Positions 45,490 to 57,344 of a stretch of 64,000 nt of DNA are shown in pieces; the first letter of the stretch is position 1; each line of letters begins with the position of its first letter. Below the pieces are notes generated by a model. The model was not told the DNA's origin, did no database searches, and saw only the letters and a program-made list of their open reading frames with translations. Location: the NCBI GenBank assembly GCA_023548195.1, contig JAJHZJ010000531.1, positions 8,791,900-8,855,899 of the forward strand, written 5' to 3'. Origin of the DNA: Bettongia penicillata ogilbyi. Taxonomy: Eukaryota > Chordata > Mammalia > Diprotodontia > Potoroidae. The position numbers and the translations under genes are program-made.

Positions 45490-46790
45490 GTCACTGCTAC
45501 CCCAGGCCCTCATCACTTCAAGGCGGGGGTGTTTGAATACTCTGCTGGGTAGTTTCCCTGGCTCAGGGCCTTCCGCTTTCCAGGCCTGTTAGCTCTCAAA
45601 TTAATCTTTCCTAAAGCACAGGTCTGACCATGTGACCTGTCCACCTCTCCACCTCCCCCATTCAGTAAACTCTAGTGACTCCCTTTTGCCTTCAGTATCA
45701 AGTGAAGTCAATTCTGTTATAATTTGACATTTATATTGCCAATTACACTATGCAAAATTATGGACTAAAAAGCACAGATCTTGTGGGGTAGATGAGGTAA
45801 TGGGTATAACACTCAAAAATTTTGTCAGTGATACATTAAAAAAAAAGATAGAAACCTATCTAAAAATGGTAGCACAGTTTTATACGTGTTACCAGCCCTC
45901 TTATGTCCACAGGTCTTACTGCACCAGAAGTTAGACAGTAAATACGGCACTACACCTTGACAAAGACCTGGAGTTTACTTGTGCAAGTGGATGTGAGAAA
46001 GGTTTCAGGTTCTGAGTTACTATGAAGCGTTGTTTTCTCCATTCAAGGTGTTTCTTGAGAAAAAAATCACAGAAGCAAATCCAAAATTTGAGTTATGCTC
46101 AGAATATTTGCTAATATATAAATTGTGTTGGAAAAAATTCATATTTTCAAAATGCATTTTGTAGCAGAATGGACTGTGTAAAGTCCCATTTGGCTGTTAA
46201 ATACCTTCATAACCTGCTTCTTTCCTGACTTTCCAGGCTTCTTCTGCTTTACTTCCCTCTATGTACTCTGTAATTTAGTGATAGTGGTCACTGCTGTTCT
46301 TCGTACAAAGCTCTCCTGCCTGATGTTCGCCTTTTCATTGGCACTCCCCTCATGCCTGGAATTCTCTTCTCAGATCTGTCTCCTGCCTTCCCTGATTTGC
46401 TTTACTTCCCAGTTAAAATCCTACCTTCTTGAAGAAGTCTCCTGATGCTTTTTAATCTTTGTGTCTGCACTCTCAGACTTTCCCTAGCTTATTCTATTTA
46501 TATCATCATTGTATATGTTTGTTGGATGTTTTATCTCCTATTAGATTGTAAGTTCTTAGAAAACAGGATCCTTCCTTTCTTCCTTCCTTCCTTCCTTCCT
46601 TCCTTCCTTCCTTCCTTCCTTCCTTCCTTCCTTCCTTCCTTCCTTCCTTCCTTCCTTCCTTCCTTCCTTCCTTCCTTCCTTCCTTCCTTCCTTCCTTCCT
46701 TCCTTTCATTTTCTTTCTATTTTCAGTGCTTAGCGCCATGCCTGGCACATAGTGGTTGCTTAATAAATATTTGTTTGCTTGATTTGACTT
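45490..46790 (+). repeat. L2 LINE relic with (TTCC)n in its 3' UTR
   Basis: 45490-45720 has L2 ORF2 words (CTAAAGCACAGGTCTGACC). About 45720-46195 interrupts it with unassigned DNA. 46196-46570 resumes (CCCTCATGCCTGGAATTCTC). A pure (TTCC)n array occupies 46571-46705. The L2 tail closes it (GCCTGGCACATAGTGGTTGC). Confidence 0.7.
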
Positions 46791-47314
46791 TAAAAATGAT
46801 TTTTTAACAAAAATGGGTGATATAGGATATTAAATACCTTTTACTTATCTATGAGTATAATCATATAATTTAACATATGCTTTCATATGATTTTTTATAT
46901 TTTTAATATTAAGCTATTTTTGCCTTCTATGTATAAATTTTATTTAATCATGGTATTTTTTTGTTACTATATTCTTTTAAATAATATTCTAATTATTCAA
47001 AATATTCATTAGTGCTATTGATCCATGCTTCTTTTAGTCTTATTTTTCCAGGTTTTGGTTAGAAAATCACACTTCCCTCAACTTTCTTCTGTATATAGAA
47101 AGTCTGTTGAATAGTAGAGGGATTACTTACACTTTGAAGATTTGTAGGAATTCATTTCTGAATACATCTAGGTCTGGTAGCTTTTTCTGGGATAACTATG
47201 ATTATTTTAATGACGTTTCTGACTTTTTTATTGAGATTGGTGTTTTTATGTTATTTTTTTCTTTTGATGCCAAGCCCTTTTCTCCAAAGAACATGAATCT
47301 TAAAGGATTATAGA
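46791..47314. other. AT-rich unassigned sequence
   Basis: No recognised feature. Confidence 0.4.
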
Positions 47315-47758
47315 TATAAAGCTAAAAGGAACTTCAAACATCATCTAATCTTATCCCTTCATTTTACAGATGAGAAAACTGAGACCCAGGGAGGTTGAAT
47401 GATTTACCTAATGTAACACAAGTATTAAATAGGCATCAAAGTGTGGCTTTGAACCAAGGGCCTTTCCAGAATTAAAGATCGAACAACTAGTTGAAAGATG
47501 CTGCCTCTACTGTCTGAGGTCACATGGGTTTTAAGTGGCAGAATCAAGATTAGAACCCATATCCTTAGCTCCAGATCATGGGTGTGTTCTTTTTTTTTTT
47601 TTTTTTTTTGCAAGGCTGTTGGGGTTAAGTGACTTTCCCAGGGTAACATAGCTAGTAAATGTCAAGTGTCTGAAGCAGGATTTGAACTCAGGTCCTCCTG
47701 ATTCCAAGGTCAGTGCTCTATCCACTGTGCCACCTAGCTGCCCCTCAAAGTGTTCTTT
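47315..47758 (-). repeat. MIR3-like copies and a young A-tailed SINE with TSD
   Basis: 47315-47455 and 47510-47580 are MIR3-like (TTTTACAGATGAGAAAACTG). 47593-47749 is an antisense tRNA-headed SINE with a 20-nt T run on the left and TGTGCCACCTAGCTGCCCC on the right. GTGTTCTTT occurs at 47584-47592 and 47750-47758 as its target-site duplication. Confidence 0.75.
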
Positions 47759-47869
47759 CTCTTGTAGCACATTGCCTATCTCATAAACAGTTTCCTGAAG
47801 TGCTGAGGTCGGATTATTTAATAGACAGTAACTCCTGAAATGGCACTTCTGGAACAATTTACAGTTAGA

Positions 47870-48215
47870 ATGGCTAAAAAATTGGGTTCATTGTTTTTTG
47901 GTGGTGGAGGATGGTATGAATCATAACAGTCTAGAACCAAAGTGAACTGCATCAGCCAGGAAATGACTGAACAAAGGGTGGTACACGAGCATCATGGAAT
48001 AGAGTCATATCCTAAAAACTGATGAAAGCATAGATTTAGAGAAATCTGGGAAGATTTACATGAATTAATGCAGAGTGAGATGAACAGTGCTGATAGGACA
48101 ATTTACATAATAACTCAAAGAATATACAATTAAACAATTTCAGTTGCTTAAGAACTTTGAATAATGCCATGATTTATCACTTGAGAAGACTGATGATTAC
48201 TTTAGAGTTGAGACT
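47870..48215 (+). repeat. L1 3' end relic, sense
   Basis: GGAAATGACTGAACAAAGGG, ATCATGGAATAGAG and CATGAATTAATGCAGAGTGAG parallel the L1 copy at 13.06 kb. Confidence 0.6.
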
Positions 48216-49904
48216 TGTAGTGACTGGCTTTCTGTCACTGAATCCCTCCCATCACCACTGTTAGGGTCATTTAATCCTTTGTGGGATTGTGGGATTAGCT
48301 AGATCAATTTTGCCCCGAGGCAAGGAATACAAAAAGAGCCATTATTTTATAACTTGGTGGATCATGATTGCCTAGCTTGTTGCTGGCTTTTCTTTGCCTT
48401 TGTATCTAGTTCCAGTAACTTGGTCCCTTGCTTCGTTCTTTGTGACCAAGTTATTTCTTTCTATTCCATTCTATACCAGTTCTAATAACTGGTCTTTGTT
48501 TTAGTCTCTACCCTTGTGTCTTTGTGTGCTATTCCAACTTGTATGAGGCTAGGTTCCCCTTTCGCTGTCCCTAGTATTCTTAAGTATCATTGCCAGATCT
48601 TCTGACATAGGATTCCTACCTAAGCTTTTCATAATTTCCTGAGCCAGACTTCTGACATGGTGCTTCCCACGGATGTTGGAACATCCACCTATTCACATTT
48701 CCAGAGTTACATTATGCTGCCTACGTGTTGTCTAACATTCAGTTTATTATTGCATATTACCATGACCACTTCCTCAACAAAAATGCAGTAATACAGCACA
48801 CATTTATTAATGCAGCAAGAACTGTGGTAGGTGCTGACAGAAATGAAAGTCTCCGCTCTCAACAAGCCTTCATTCTACTTAGTGTCCAGGGCATATAACA
48901 TAATAGAGAAAAAATGCAAAATATTTTCAGGTAAGAGAAAGCATTAGCAAATGGGTGGAGAGACTTAGGAACATTAGCCACGTCTGTCTTGTTCTTTTTT
49001 GACCAAGTCCTCTTAATTTCCATTGCTTTTAGAAATAGTTTTTGTTTCCATAATTACGGGAAAACTGAATAGTATGGTATGCAGAGTACAAAGTGACTAC
49101 TTAAAAACAGGCTCCTTTAATCAAGTTCTATTCAGAATGGTAGTGAAAAATAGATCAGAAACTAACTTAAACTCCTTTTTTCATTATTCTGAAATGTTCT
49201 TTGTTTAATAATGCAAGTGTGGATATGGCATTTTTGTTGTGTGTATATTTTGATGGTTTATACCACCTCATTTGGTGCTTATAACTTACTACCTTTTTTA
49301 CTGGATACATCAGCTTTCCCAATTAGATTATAAATTTCTTGAGGACATGGATCGTTTTATATCTCATCATGTCTTTCACAACCCCTACTACAAAGTGGCA
49401 AAGTAGAAATTTTATTAGTCAGAAGATTTATCCCTAGATTTGAGTTCTGAATTATCTATTTAGTTGCTCAGCTTTAAATAAGATACTTACTAATTACATT
49501 GAATCTTTATGCATGAAGTAAAAAGTGCGTTTTTTGAATGCCTGTTGCTTTACATCAAGTGTTTTGGAGATTTAGATCAGCTTGGTATTAAAAGCCCTTA
49601 CAAACTTCTTTTTCTCATAAGCATTAGCTTCATTTCAAGAGAATGTTAATGGCTTGCTTACAATTTTTTTTTTTGTGAAAAAACAAACCCATCATTTGTC
49701 CTTCTAAGTTCCATATGAGATAGTGTTTGTAGAGTACTTTGCAAACCTTAATTCTTATGTAATGTCCAATATTATTATTCTAAGACATTTTTTAATTAAC
49801 ATGTTGTAGTGGTAGAGGTTTTGGTTTTAATCAAAGTGTATGTACCAGAATATAACTTAGAAAATATTTAAATGGAACAAAATGAAATTTTTAAAAAGAT
49901 AAAG
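48216..49904. other. Mostly unique FHOD3 intron 1 sequence upstream of the exon
   Basis: A decayed antisense L2 tail may lie at 48790-48900 (CACACATTTATTAATGCAGC) and a MIR tail at 49715-49790. Otherwise nothing is recognised. Confidence 0.45.
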
Positions 49905-49981
49905 TTGTTGGTGTTTTTTTCTTCTTCCCCATAGCAGATTGTTATCAATCCATAAGTCTCCTGTGTTGTTTTCTTTTCCAG
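49905..49981 (+). promoter_or_regulatory. Splice acceptor and polypyrimidine tract of the FHOD3 exon
   Basis: Two T/C-rich runs (around 49913-49930 and 49967-49979) precede the AG at 49980-49981. Possible branch-point adenines lie in the intervening stretch. The paired donor GTAAGC begins at 50089. Confidence 0.75.
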
Positions 49982-50088
49982 CTTGATGACTGCACACTGC
50001 AGCTCTCTCACAATGGCACGTATTTGGATTTGGAATCAACTTTAGCTGAGCAAAGAGATGAACTGGAAGGCTTCCAGGAGGATGCTGG
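49982..50088 (+). CDS. FHOD3: FHOD3 coding exon 2 (partial gene)
   Basis: This is a 107-nt internal exon. It follows a long pyrimidine tract ending in TTTTCTTTTCCAG and is followed by the donor GTAAGC. Only one of the three forward frames is open: it starts in phase 0, gives 35 codons and ends with two bases (GG) of a split glycine codon. The peptide begins LDDCTLQLSHNG and includes AEQRDELEGFQ, which matches my recollection of the N-terminal GTPase-binding-domain region of FHOD3; the paralogue FHOD1 differs at many of these positions. FHOD3 is a formin that assembles and organises actin in cardiac and skeletal sarcomeres, and this exon lies before its FH3/armadillo repeat region. Neither neighbouring coding exon is seen here, which fits the very large early introns of this gene. 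The naming rests on memory of the protein, not on a search. Confidence 0.86.
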
Positions 50089-50519
50089 GTAAGCATGGCT
50101 CTTGGTAGATTTGATAAAATATCAAGTTATCAGGGAATGTGGATTACATTTATGAAAATGGATTTTAAATTTAATGTATTGAAATGGTAAAAAGAAACCT
50201 CAGAGGCCCTAGTTTTATTTGTTTCATCACTCACAATTACTGAAGAGAAGAATGTTTATAATGTTTATAAAAGATGAGCAACCTCCATGGCTTAGTTGGG
50301 GGTGGTTTTGAGATTAGTTTTTCTTTCTGGTGCGTGGCAAGGAGTTGTGGTTTGTTGAGGTAATTAAATGTGAGCTATTCTGGAAAGCTTTTTGATTGCA
50401 ATTATAGTTTCAACAAATATGTAGAATTTTTCATTTTCATTTTCAAAAAGCAGATTTTTACCAACAAATTACCTGATGTTTTACATTGAAATGATATTCT
50501 TACTGATTTGTATCTTTTA
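50089..50519. other. Unique intron sequence downstream of the exon
   Basis: Starts with the splice donor; no repeat recognised. Confidence 0.5.
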
Positions 50520-50840
50520 GTACTACTACTTATTATATTAGAATAATAATGATAATACTAATAATTTGTGCTATTATTTAATATAGTAATATTAATAATA
50601 GCTAACATTTATATAGTGCTTACTATATTTGCTAGTTGCTATGGTAAGTGCCTTAATTATTATTTTATTTGATCGTTGTGGCCTCCCAGGGAGGTAGATG
50701 CTGGTATTCCCATTTACAGATGAGACAGTTGAGTTCAAGTAACTTGCAGAGGATAATACAACTAGGAAGTATCTGAGGTTAGATTTGAACTCAGGTCTTT
50801 CTGACTCCAGACCTGGCTCTCTATTTACTGGATCTTTTAG
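50520..50840 (-). repeat. MIR/CORE-SINE, antisense
   Basis: AATAATAGCTAACATTTATA, CCATTTACAGATGAGACAG and TGAACTCAGGTCTTTCTGAC. Confidence 0.7.
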
Positions 50841-52284
50841 TTCATTCAGAAACATTTTAGTAGGTTTTTTTAAAATGAAAAACTATCCTGATATTTCAGC
50901 ACATAAATTATACATATAGCCTCTTTTTAAGGGAACCATCCCAATTCTGCTGAAGTGGATATACCAGGAGTGACTGAAATATTGCTCCAAACTTAGGATG
51001 CTGTTGATTCTCCAGTGGGCCTCCCCTGTAGCTTTGCTGAGCTGTCATTTGGGAGTCCCCTGGGGATCTTATGTTTGGGTTTGTTCTGATGAGAAGAACC
51101 TTTCCTGCCTGGGATTGTGAGTCTTTATGCTTCTTCTTGGGCCCATGTCCTAGACACTGATTTAATCCAATCCATTCCACTAAACATTTATTAAGCACCT
51201 ACTAAGTGCCAGTTACTATGCTAAGTGCTGAGGACACCATAATAAAGACACTCTCTGTCCTTAAAGAGCTTACAGTCTGATAGAGGGAGATACCCGAAAG
51301 GAGGCAGGAAGGGAGGGAAGGTGGGGAGGAGGACTGTGGAATAACCATGAAGGGGCATCTTCTTCCATGGAGTGGAGACAGGGTGGAAAAACAGGTGCAG
51401 AGTGGAGTGAGCCAGAAAGTCCAGCTTCTGAAGGCATTGGGAGGAGATTGGTACTCTACCTTCCAATCAGAGAGTAGAGGCAGTTGAGGGAGGTGGTGTC
51501 GGTCAAGGCTTGAATTACTAGCACAATGATGATATTAGAAGTAATTTAATAGCACTAGGAAAATCCTAAAGAGTTACTTAAATGTATTAAAAAAAATCAA
51601 CTATCCAAGTATCTAATAGTTTTCAAACAAAGAAAGCAGTAAAGGTAAAAATATATAGACTGTGCTGCCAATATTATAGCATAAAATTCACTTTTCTGGC
51701 AGATAGGATAAAATATGTTGGAAATAGATGACATTATAATGAAAGAAGATGAGAAGAGAGACTCAATTGGCCTAATCTGTTGTAACTAGCCCTTTTGGGG
51801 GAGGGGGTCTCTGATGATTCCCTGATAATCAAGCCTAACGCTTTTTTCTCATTTCTTTCTCTCTTTGGCATTGAGGGCTCCCTCTTCTCTTGTGTCTCTC
51901 TGCTGCCCTTTCTGCCTCGGCCACTGCGTCCTCAGTTGCCTGCTCCCACAAGCAGCCCTCACACAGCTCTGTTGTAGATTGATCCCTGAGAGCTGAGGGG
52001 ACTATCCAGAAATGCGAGCAGGAAACTACCTCAGTGGTCTCACTTCTAACTGAAATTCTGATTCATATTTGCTGTTCTTCATTCACAGAGCTGCTGTTCA
52101 GATCAAATCTACTTTAAAAATGTACTTTAACCTTTTGAAAGTCCTTTGGATGTTAGGATAGCTAATAATAAGAAGCCATGTTAACTTACCTGAGTTCCTT
52201 TTGTGATAGATCAAGAACATACCAGAGACAGTTTGATTTCAGGTGGCCAGTATATTAGAAAGAACATTGTGTTTCCTTCTTGTT
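50841..52284. other. Unassigned, with an antisense LINE tail
   Basis: 51163-51290 is an antisense L2-type tail (ACATTTATTAAGCACCTAC, GCTTACAGTCTGATAGAGG). The rest is unrecognised. Confidence 0.45.
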
Positions 52285-52680
52285 TTCTCTCTTAGGTCTG
52301 GTGTTCTCCTTCTGTTCACTATCTCTAGTTTATCCTGTCTGTAGCTTGTTTGTACATTAGCTGTTGTAAATGTTATTGCCTCCTTTTGATTGTGAGCTCC
52401 TTGAGAGAGGGGATAGCCTTTACTTCTCTTTGTGTCCCCAGCACTTAGCACAATTCTGTGGCACATAGTGGGTACTTAATAAATGTTCACTGATTCACTC
52501 TTGATTCTCTTACCTATCTGACCGTGCCACCTTTGGTGTACTTTCCCCTCCCTGAGACACGTCCCCTAACTTGGTGAAATCTGAGGTCATGTCCTGGGCC
52601 TTCTCCTTTGTTCTTGCTACCCTCTTGCAGTTGGTGACCTCATTAGCTTCCATGAGTTAAAACACATGGGTTCATTCCTT
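52285..52680 (+). repeat. L2 composite segment, duplicate 1
   Basis: An L2 tail (CAGCACTTAGCACAATTCTG, TACTTAATAAATGTTC) is followed directly by an internal L2 ORF region (TTGGTGACCTCATTAGCTTC). The same unusual order recurs at 54670-55060. Confidence 0.7.
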
Positions 52681-52689
52681 AAACTGGCC

Positions 52690-53412
52690 ATTTCAGTGAA
52701 TCAGTCAGTCTACAAGCATTTATTAAACATGCGCTATGAGTCAGGCACTATACCGAGTACTGGAAATACAAAGAAAGGTAAAAGATAGTCTCTGCCCTCT
52801 AGGAGCCCACAATATAATGCTTAAACTTAACTTGTCCAAGTTTCTGTTTCTTCTATATATTAAAGGGAAAAAATAATCCCATTTCTCTTTTCCTTATTCT
52901 AGTGGATGTATAATGAACCAGCCTTAGATTTAGTAAGACCTGGGTTTAAGTTCTGCCTCTGACACATACTGGCTTTTGATCTTAGAGTCATCACAAAGGC
53001 AACTGTAGCACTATGACTCAGGGAACAAGTGATGACTGCATTAATGGGGCGAGTTCCCACAGCACTGAAACCACAAGTCTAGCCCCAAATCTTTCTCTTA
53101 CTAGGCTCTGTGAGGATCTAATTAAATAGTGAATGTAGGACGTTGTAGAATAATAAGGGTTATTTAAATATCAGATAACATTGCTTTTTTAAAAAGTATA
53201 AGACTATGAAAAGGATTTGTATTTCCCCGCCAGTGTGGGAACTTCCTGTACTGAAGATGAAGGCCTTTCTCTGACCCTGTGTATGCCGTTGGTCGTTAGT
53301 TGACTGAGGCACAGTGGGACCAGGGTCATGCAGCTGGTGAGTATCAGGGGTAACATTTGAACTCAAATCTACTTGATTACTCAAGCGCTATATCCACTGT
53401 GCCATACCACCA
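52690..53412. repeat. Antisense LINE tail and SINE fragments
   Basis: 52690-52825 antisense tail (AAGCATTTATTAAACATGCG). 52905-53000 sense SINE piece. 53290-53412 antisense SINE with tRNA-like end (TATCCACTGTGCCATACCA). Confidence 0.55.
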
Positions 53413-53554
53413 GACTATAATTATTATTATTAAAACACTTAGAAAGAGGCTTCCTGGTGCTGCATGAGTGGGTCTTATTCAGAGATTTATGACGGCATAT
53501 GAACAAGAATTGCCTCAATGAGAAGGTCTGGATGGAATGCACTGTGTGTTACTG

Positions 53555-54120
53555 CTGATCCTTCGTTTTGGAAGAGGAAGACCGGTGAGATGATGAGGAT
53601 GATGCCTTGACTTGCCAGGGACTTGGATTTAAGTGAGGCAGAGCTATGCAAAGTCATCAGAGAAGCTCTCTCCTACAGAGTTATTGGAGTCCAGCCGCAA
53701 GGCAAGACTCAAGATGACTGGTGATGGTCCAGGTTGCAGTAGATGACCTTGGCCTTTCTAAGTTAAGGTCTTCCACAAGTCTCAGTTTGTCTGAGGCCAT
53801 TCCCATTCAATAACTAAGACTATGTTAGTGGAAGAAGTCCAGCTACATGGCATAGTACAACTGTGTTGTGTCATCATGCACCACAATAGAGTTCAGATCC
53901 AACCTCGGACATTTACTAGCTCTGTGACCTTGGACAAGTGACCTAACCTCTGTTTGCCTTAGTTTCCTCCACTGTAAAATGGGGAGAATAATAACTACTT
54001 ACTAGATTTGTTTTATGGATGAAATGAGAAGAATATTTGTAACACCCTTAGCACAGTGCTGAGAACATAGTAACTACTAAACAAATGTTAATTACAATGA
54101 TGATGATGATGATGATGACA
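53555..54120. repeat. Old type B-body SINE and CORE-SINE with (GAT)n tail
   Basis: 53555-53850 is antisense type B-variant body (TTGACTTGCCAGGGACTTGG). 53855-54118 is a sense CORE-SINE (CTCTGTGACCTTGGACAAGT) ending in GATGATGATGATGATGAT. Confidence 0.6.
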
Positions 54121-54539
54121 TATCAATGAGTTCACAGATTTATTGAAGAGGTATTCAGGCATTGAGAATTTTATTTTCTTGAGCACAAGATGGAGAAATA
54201 TGTGTGGGATGATGGTACAAAATTGAATTAATAAGTAGTTGAATAACTCTACTGAAGAAGATTTAAGGTAAATTTGTCAATGGGGAAATTCGCTAGTACT
54301 GTGCCATAGTGCTCTGTATATAGTTTTACCAATCTGAAAACTTTTTATCACTGATATAAGCAAATGTATAGAAACATGCTTGTTAGATTTACAGAGGAAA
54401 CAAAACAGAGAGAGACAACAACATGGCAGTCACTGTCTGCTTTCCAATCTTCTTACTAAACCTTATGCTCCCCCCATGTTCTCTGGGTCTTAGCAACGCC
54501 GGCCTTTTTACCATTCATTAAAGAAGACACTCCATCTCC
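54121..54539. other. Unassigned intron sequence
   Basis: No recognised feature. Confidence 0.4.
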
Positions 54540-55650
54540 CGACTCCATGCATTTTCATTGACCATCCTTCATGCCTGCAATGAGTGCTTTTCTTGTCTCT
54601 GTCTCCTGACTTCCTTCTAATTCCAGCTAAAATTCGACCTCCTACAGGAAGCCTTTCCTGATTTCCCTTAGTTCTGGTGTTTTCCTTCTGTTCACTACCT
54701 CTAGTTTATCCTGTCTGTAGCTTGCTTGTATGTTAGTTTTTTAAAATGCTGTTGCCTCCTTTTGCTTGCGAGCTCCTTGAGAGAGGGGATAGTCTTTTAC
54801 CTCACTTTGTCTCCCCAGCACTTAGCACAATTCTGTGGCACAGGGGGTACTTAATAAATGTTTACTGATTGACTGGATTTCTTCTCTCTTAAGTTTCCTA
54901 CCTTATCTAACCACTTCTCAGACTCCTTTGGTGGACTTTCCTCTCCCTGCGACATGTCCCCTAAATGTTGGTGAAATCTAAGGCCATGTCCTGGACTTTC
55001 TCCTTTTTTCTTGCTACCCTCTTGCAATTGGTGACCTCATTAGCTTGTGTGAGTTCAAATATTTCCACATAGAAGATGCTTAGATCTGTATATTCAGCTC
55101 TAGTTTCTATACTGAGCTCTAATCTCATATCAGCAATTGCTTCTTGGACATTTCAGGCTGGATGTCCTATAGACATCAACATTTCTAAAATAGAATTTAA
55201 CATTTCAAGATTCAACCCAACATTTCTAAAATAGAACTTACCGTATTTTTCTCCCAAACTCATTCCTCTTCTAAACTTTCTTTTGACTGTTTCATCATCT
55301 TTCTTGTCACCCAAGTTCACAATATTGATGCCATCCTCAGCTTCTTACTCTCACTTACCCAACATATCCTACATATCCTAGTAGTTGCCAAGTATCATTG
55401 TTTATCTCACCCTCTTTCTCATACATTCCCTCTCCCCTTTCCACATAGCGGCCACACCAGTTCCCCTCACTTATCCACCAATCACTAGACCTTGTCATTT
55501 CTGCCTTCACATCTCTTCTCTTCATCCTCCATGCTCCACTCACACTAGTTTAGGCCTTCATCGCCTCTATAATAATAGCCTTTTATTTGGTCTGCCTACC
55601 TCAAGCCTCTCCCTACTCCAATCCATATTTCACACAAATGAAAGGTCTGT
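54540..55650 (+). repeat. L2 relics, including composite duplicate 2
   Basis: 54540-54870 is an L2 3' end (ACCTCCTACAGGAAGCCTTT). 54670-55060 repeats the tail-to-ORF composite. 55060-55650 continues with L2 ORF2 remains (GGATGTCCTATAGACATC; CAAGCCTCTCCCTACTCC). Confidence 0.65.
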
Positions 55651-56504
55651 TTGTTTTTAAACAGAGGTTTAATTCCAGCCCTGTGACCATTTTATGTAAT
55701 ACTACAGAACGTTTTATCATCACCACTATCATCACCACTATTATAATCTATGTTTTCTGTTCTTGGGCTGGATTGTTTGAGTTTCAGATGCCTTGCTGTT
55801 GGTGGAAGAGGGAAGGAACCCAGGACCTAGGTCAGGAAAATTAGCATAGTGGTCTAGAAAAGGAGAGAGGGCACAATGAAAATAGACTCAGTGTTCCTGG
55901 CATCTTATAGTAAACAGATGGGAAAGGGAGTTGACCTGTGCATCTTACCATTTCGTTGATTCACCCTTCCCCAAAAGAATAGATCAGATTTATCTTCAGG
56001 GCAGGTGCTTTGGGGTTGGTATGATTTCTGAGCAAAGTGAAGTTTTCCCTGCTCCCTTCTCTCTACAGTTATCTCCTTCATTGTAGCTTGAAATTCTTTT
56101 AACAGTAGACAAAGGCTCACAGGCCTTAGAGATAAAAGGTTTTAAAATACAAATCCTTAGGGGATCTACAGCCATTGATGTGAAGTGTTTTATTTAAAGC
56201 GTATTTATGGTTATCAGATCCTTTCCGGTTTTAATCAGGGAACGGGGATTATGAAACACCTTTATTTGGAGTTTGAAGATGGGAGAAGGGGAAAGGGAGA
56301 ACTAGAGGTTGGAGATTAGCACTACTGATTTCACAATTTTGACAAAGGCCAGCACTGTTTATCTTCATCTGAGTGTGCACTGTTAGACATGGTGGTAAGA
56401 TATATTTCATGTCTAGCAGGGCATGCACCTTTGTGGAAAAGTGTGCTTATAGTTTGGATTGAAAGATTTGATTTCCCTTTGGGAGGCACATTAGGGGAGG
56501 AGAG
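55651..56504. other. Unassigned intron sequence
   Basis: No recognised feature. Confidence 0.4.
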
Positions 56505-56840
56505 ATTCTTAAGCGGGGGTGTGTGAACTTGACTTTTAAAAATATTTTGATAAGTGTATTTCAGTGTAATTGGGTTTTTTTTGCCATATTATATATTTTA
56601 TTTCACTCAGTTCAAAACTTTATTCTGAGAAATAATCTGTAGGCTTCACCAGACTGGCAAAGAACCCATGTCTAGTGGATTTGTTTGAAGATCTGGACTT
56701 GATTCCCCGCAGTGACTGTTTTGTAACTGTGAATTTGAGTCTATCAGTTGACCTCTCTGAACCTCAGTGTCCTTATCTGTAAAATGGGGGCTGGGCAGAA
56801 TGATCTCTTACGACCATTCTATCCTGGAATAGTTTATCCA
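56505..56840 (+). repeat. GGTTCTTAACC-family MITE and MIR
   Basis: 56505-56680: TTTTAAAAATATTTTGATAAG, CTGAGAAATAATCTGTAGGC. 56695-56840: MIR (CTTATCTGTAAAATGGGGG). Confidence 0.6.
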
Positions 56841-57344
56841 ACAAGCTCTATGTATTGCTTCCTGTTAACATGCTTTCTTCACTAGCCTCCTGCTTCAGCA
56901 GGGTCTGAACCCTTGTCCTGTTGGAGTGTAAGTCCTGTGTACAGGACTTACTGTGAGGGTCACTACTTGTTCTCAGCTTTCCTCAGGTACAGTTGAGTAT
57001 TTGTGAAAGAAACTTGAACTGATTCCTCCCTCCAGAGTTGGCCTAAAGGTCTTTATAGAATACACAACTTTTTATTTAAAAGTTTATTCTTACAGGATTC
57101 ATTCAACTTGGTTAAGGTTGAATCATTGTGCGTATAGCTACCAGAGTGTAGAAAACTGCCCAGGAAAGGGTTTGGGGTGTCTCCAGTGGGAGTGACACCC
57201 CAACTGTCCTTTTTGGTTAACCAGTGCCCTCAGCCTGAAGGCTATCGAGTGAGATGAGACCATCTCATTCAGCTCCCTCACTTGACATAGGAAGAAACTG
57301 AGCTTTTGGTGAAGTGTATCCCCTGAGTTAAAAATGTTGTTTGA
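56841..57344. other. Unassigned intron sequence
   Basis: No recognised feature. Confidence 0.4.

Noticed and set aside
49857..50096. Minus-strand frame overlapping the FHOD3 exon
   Set aside because: The plus strand has a spliced exon with a recognised peptide; the opposite frame has no domain.
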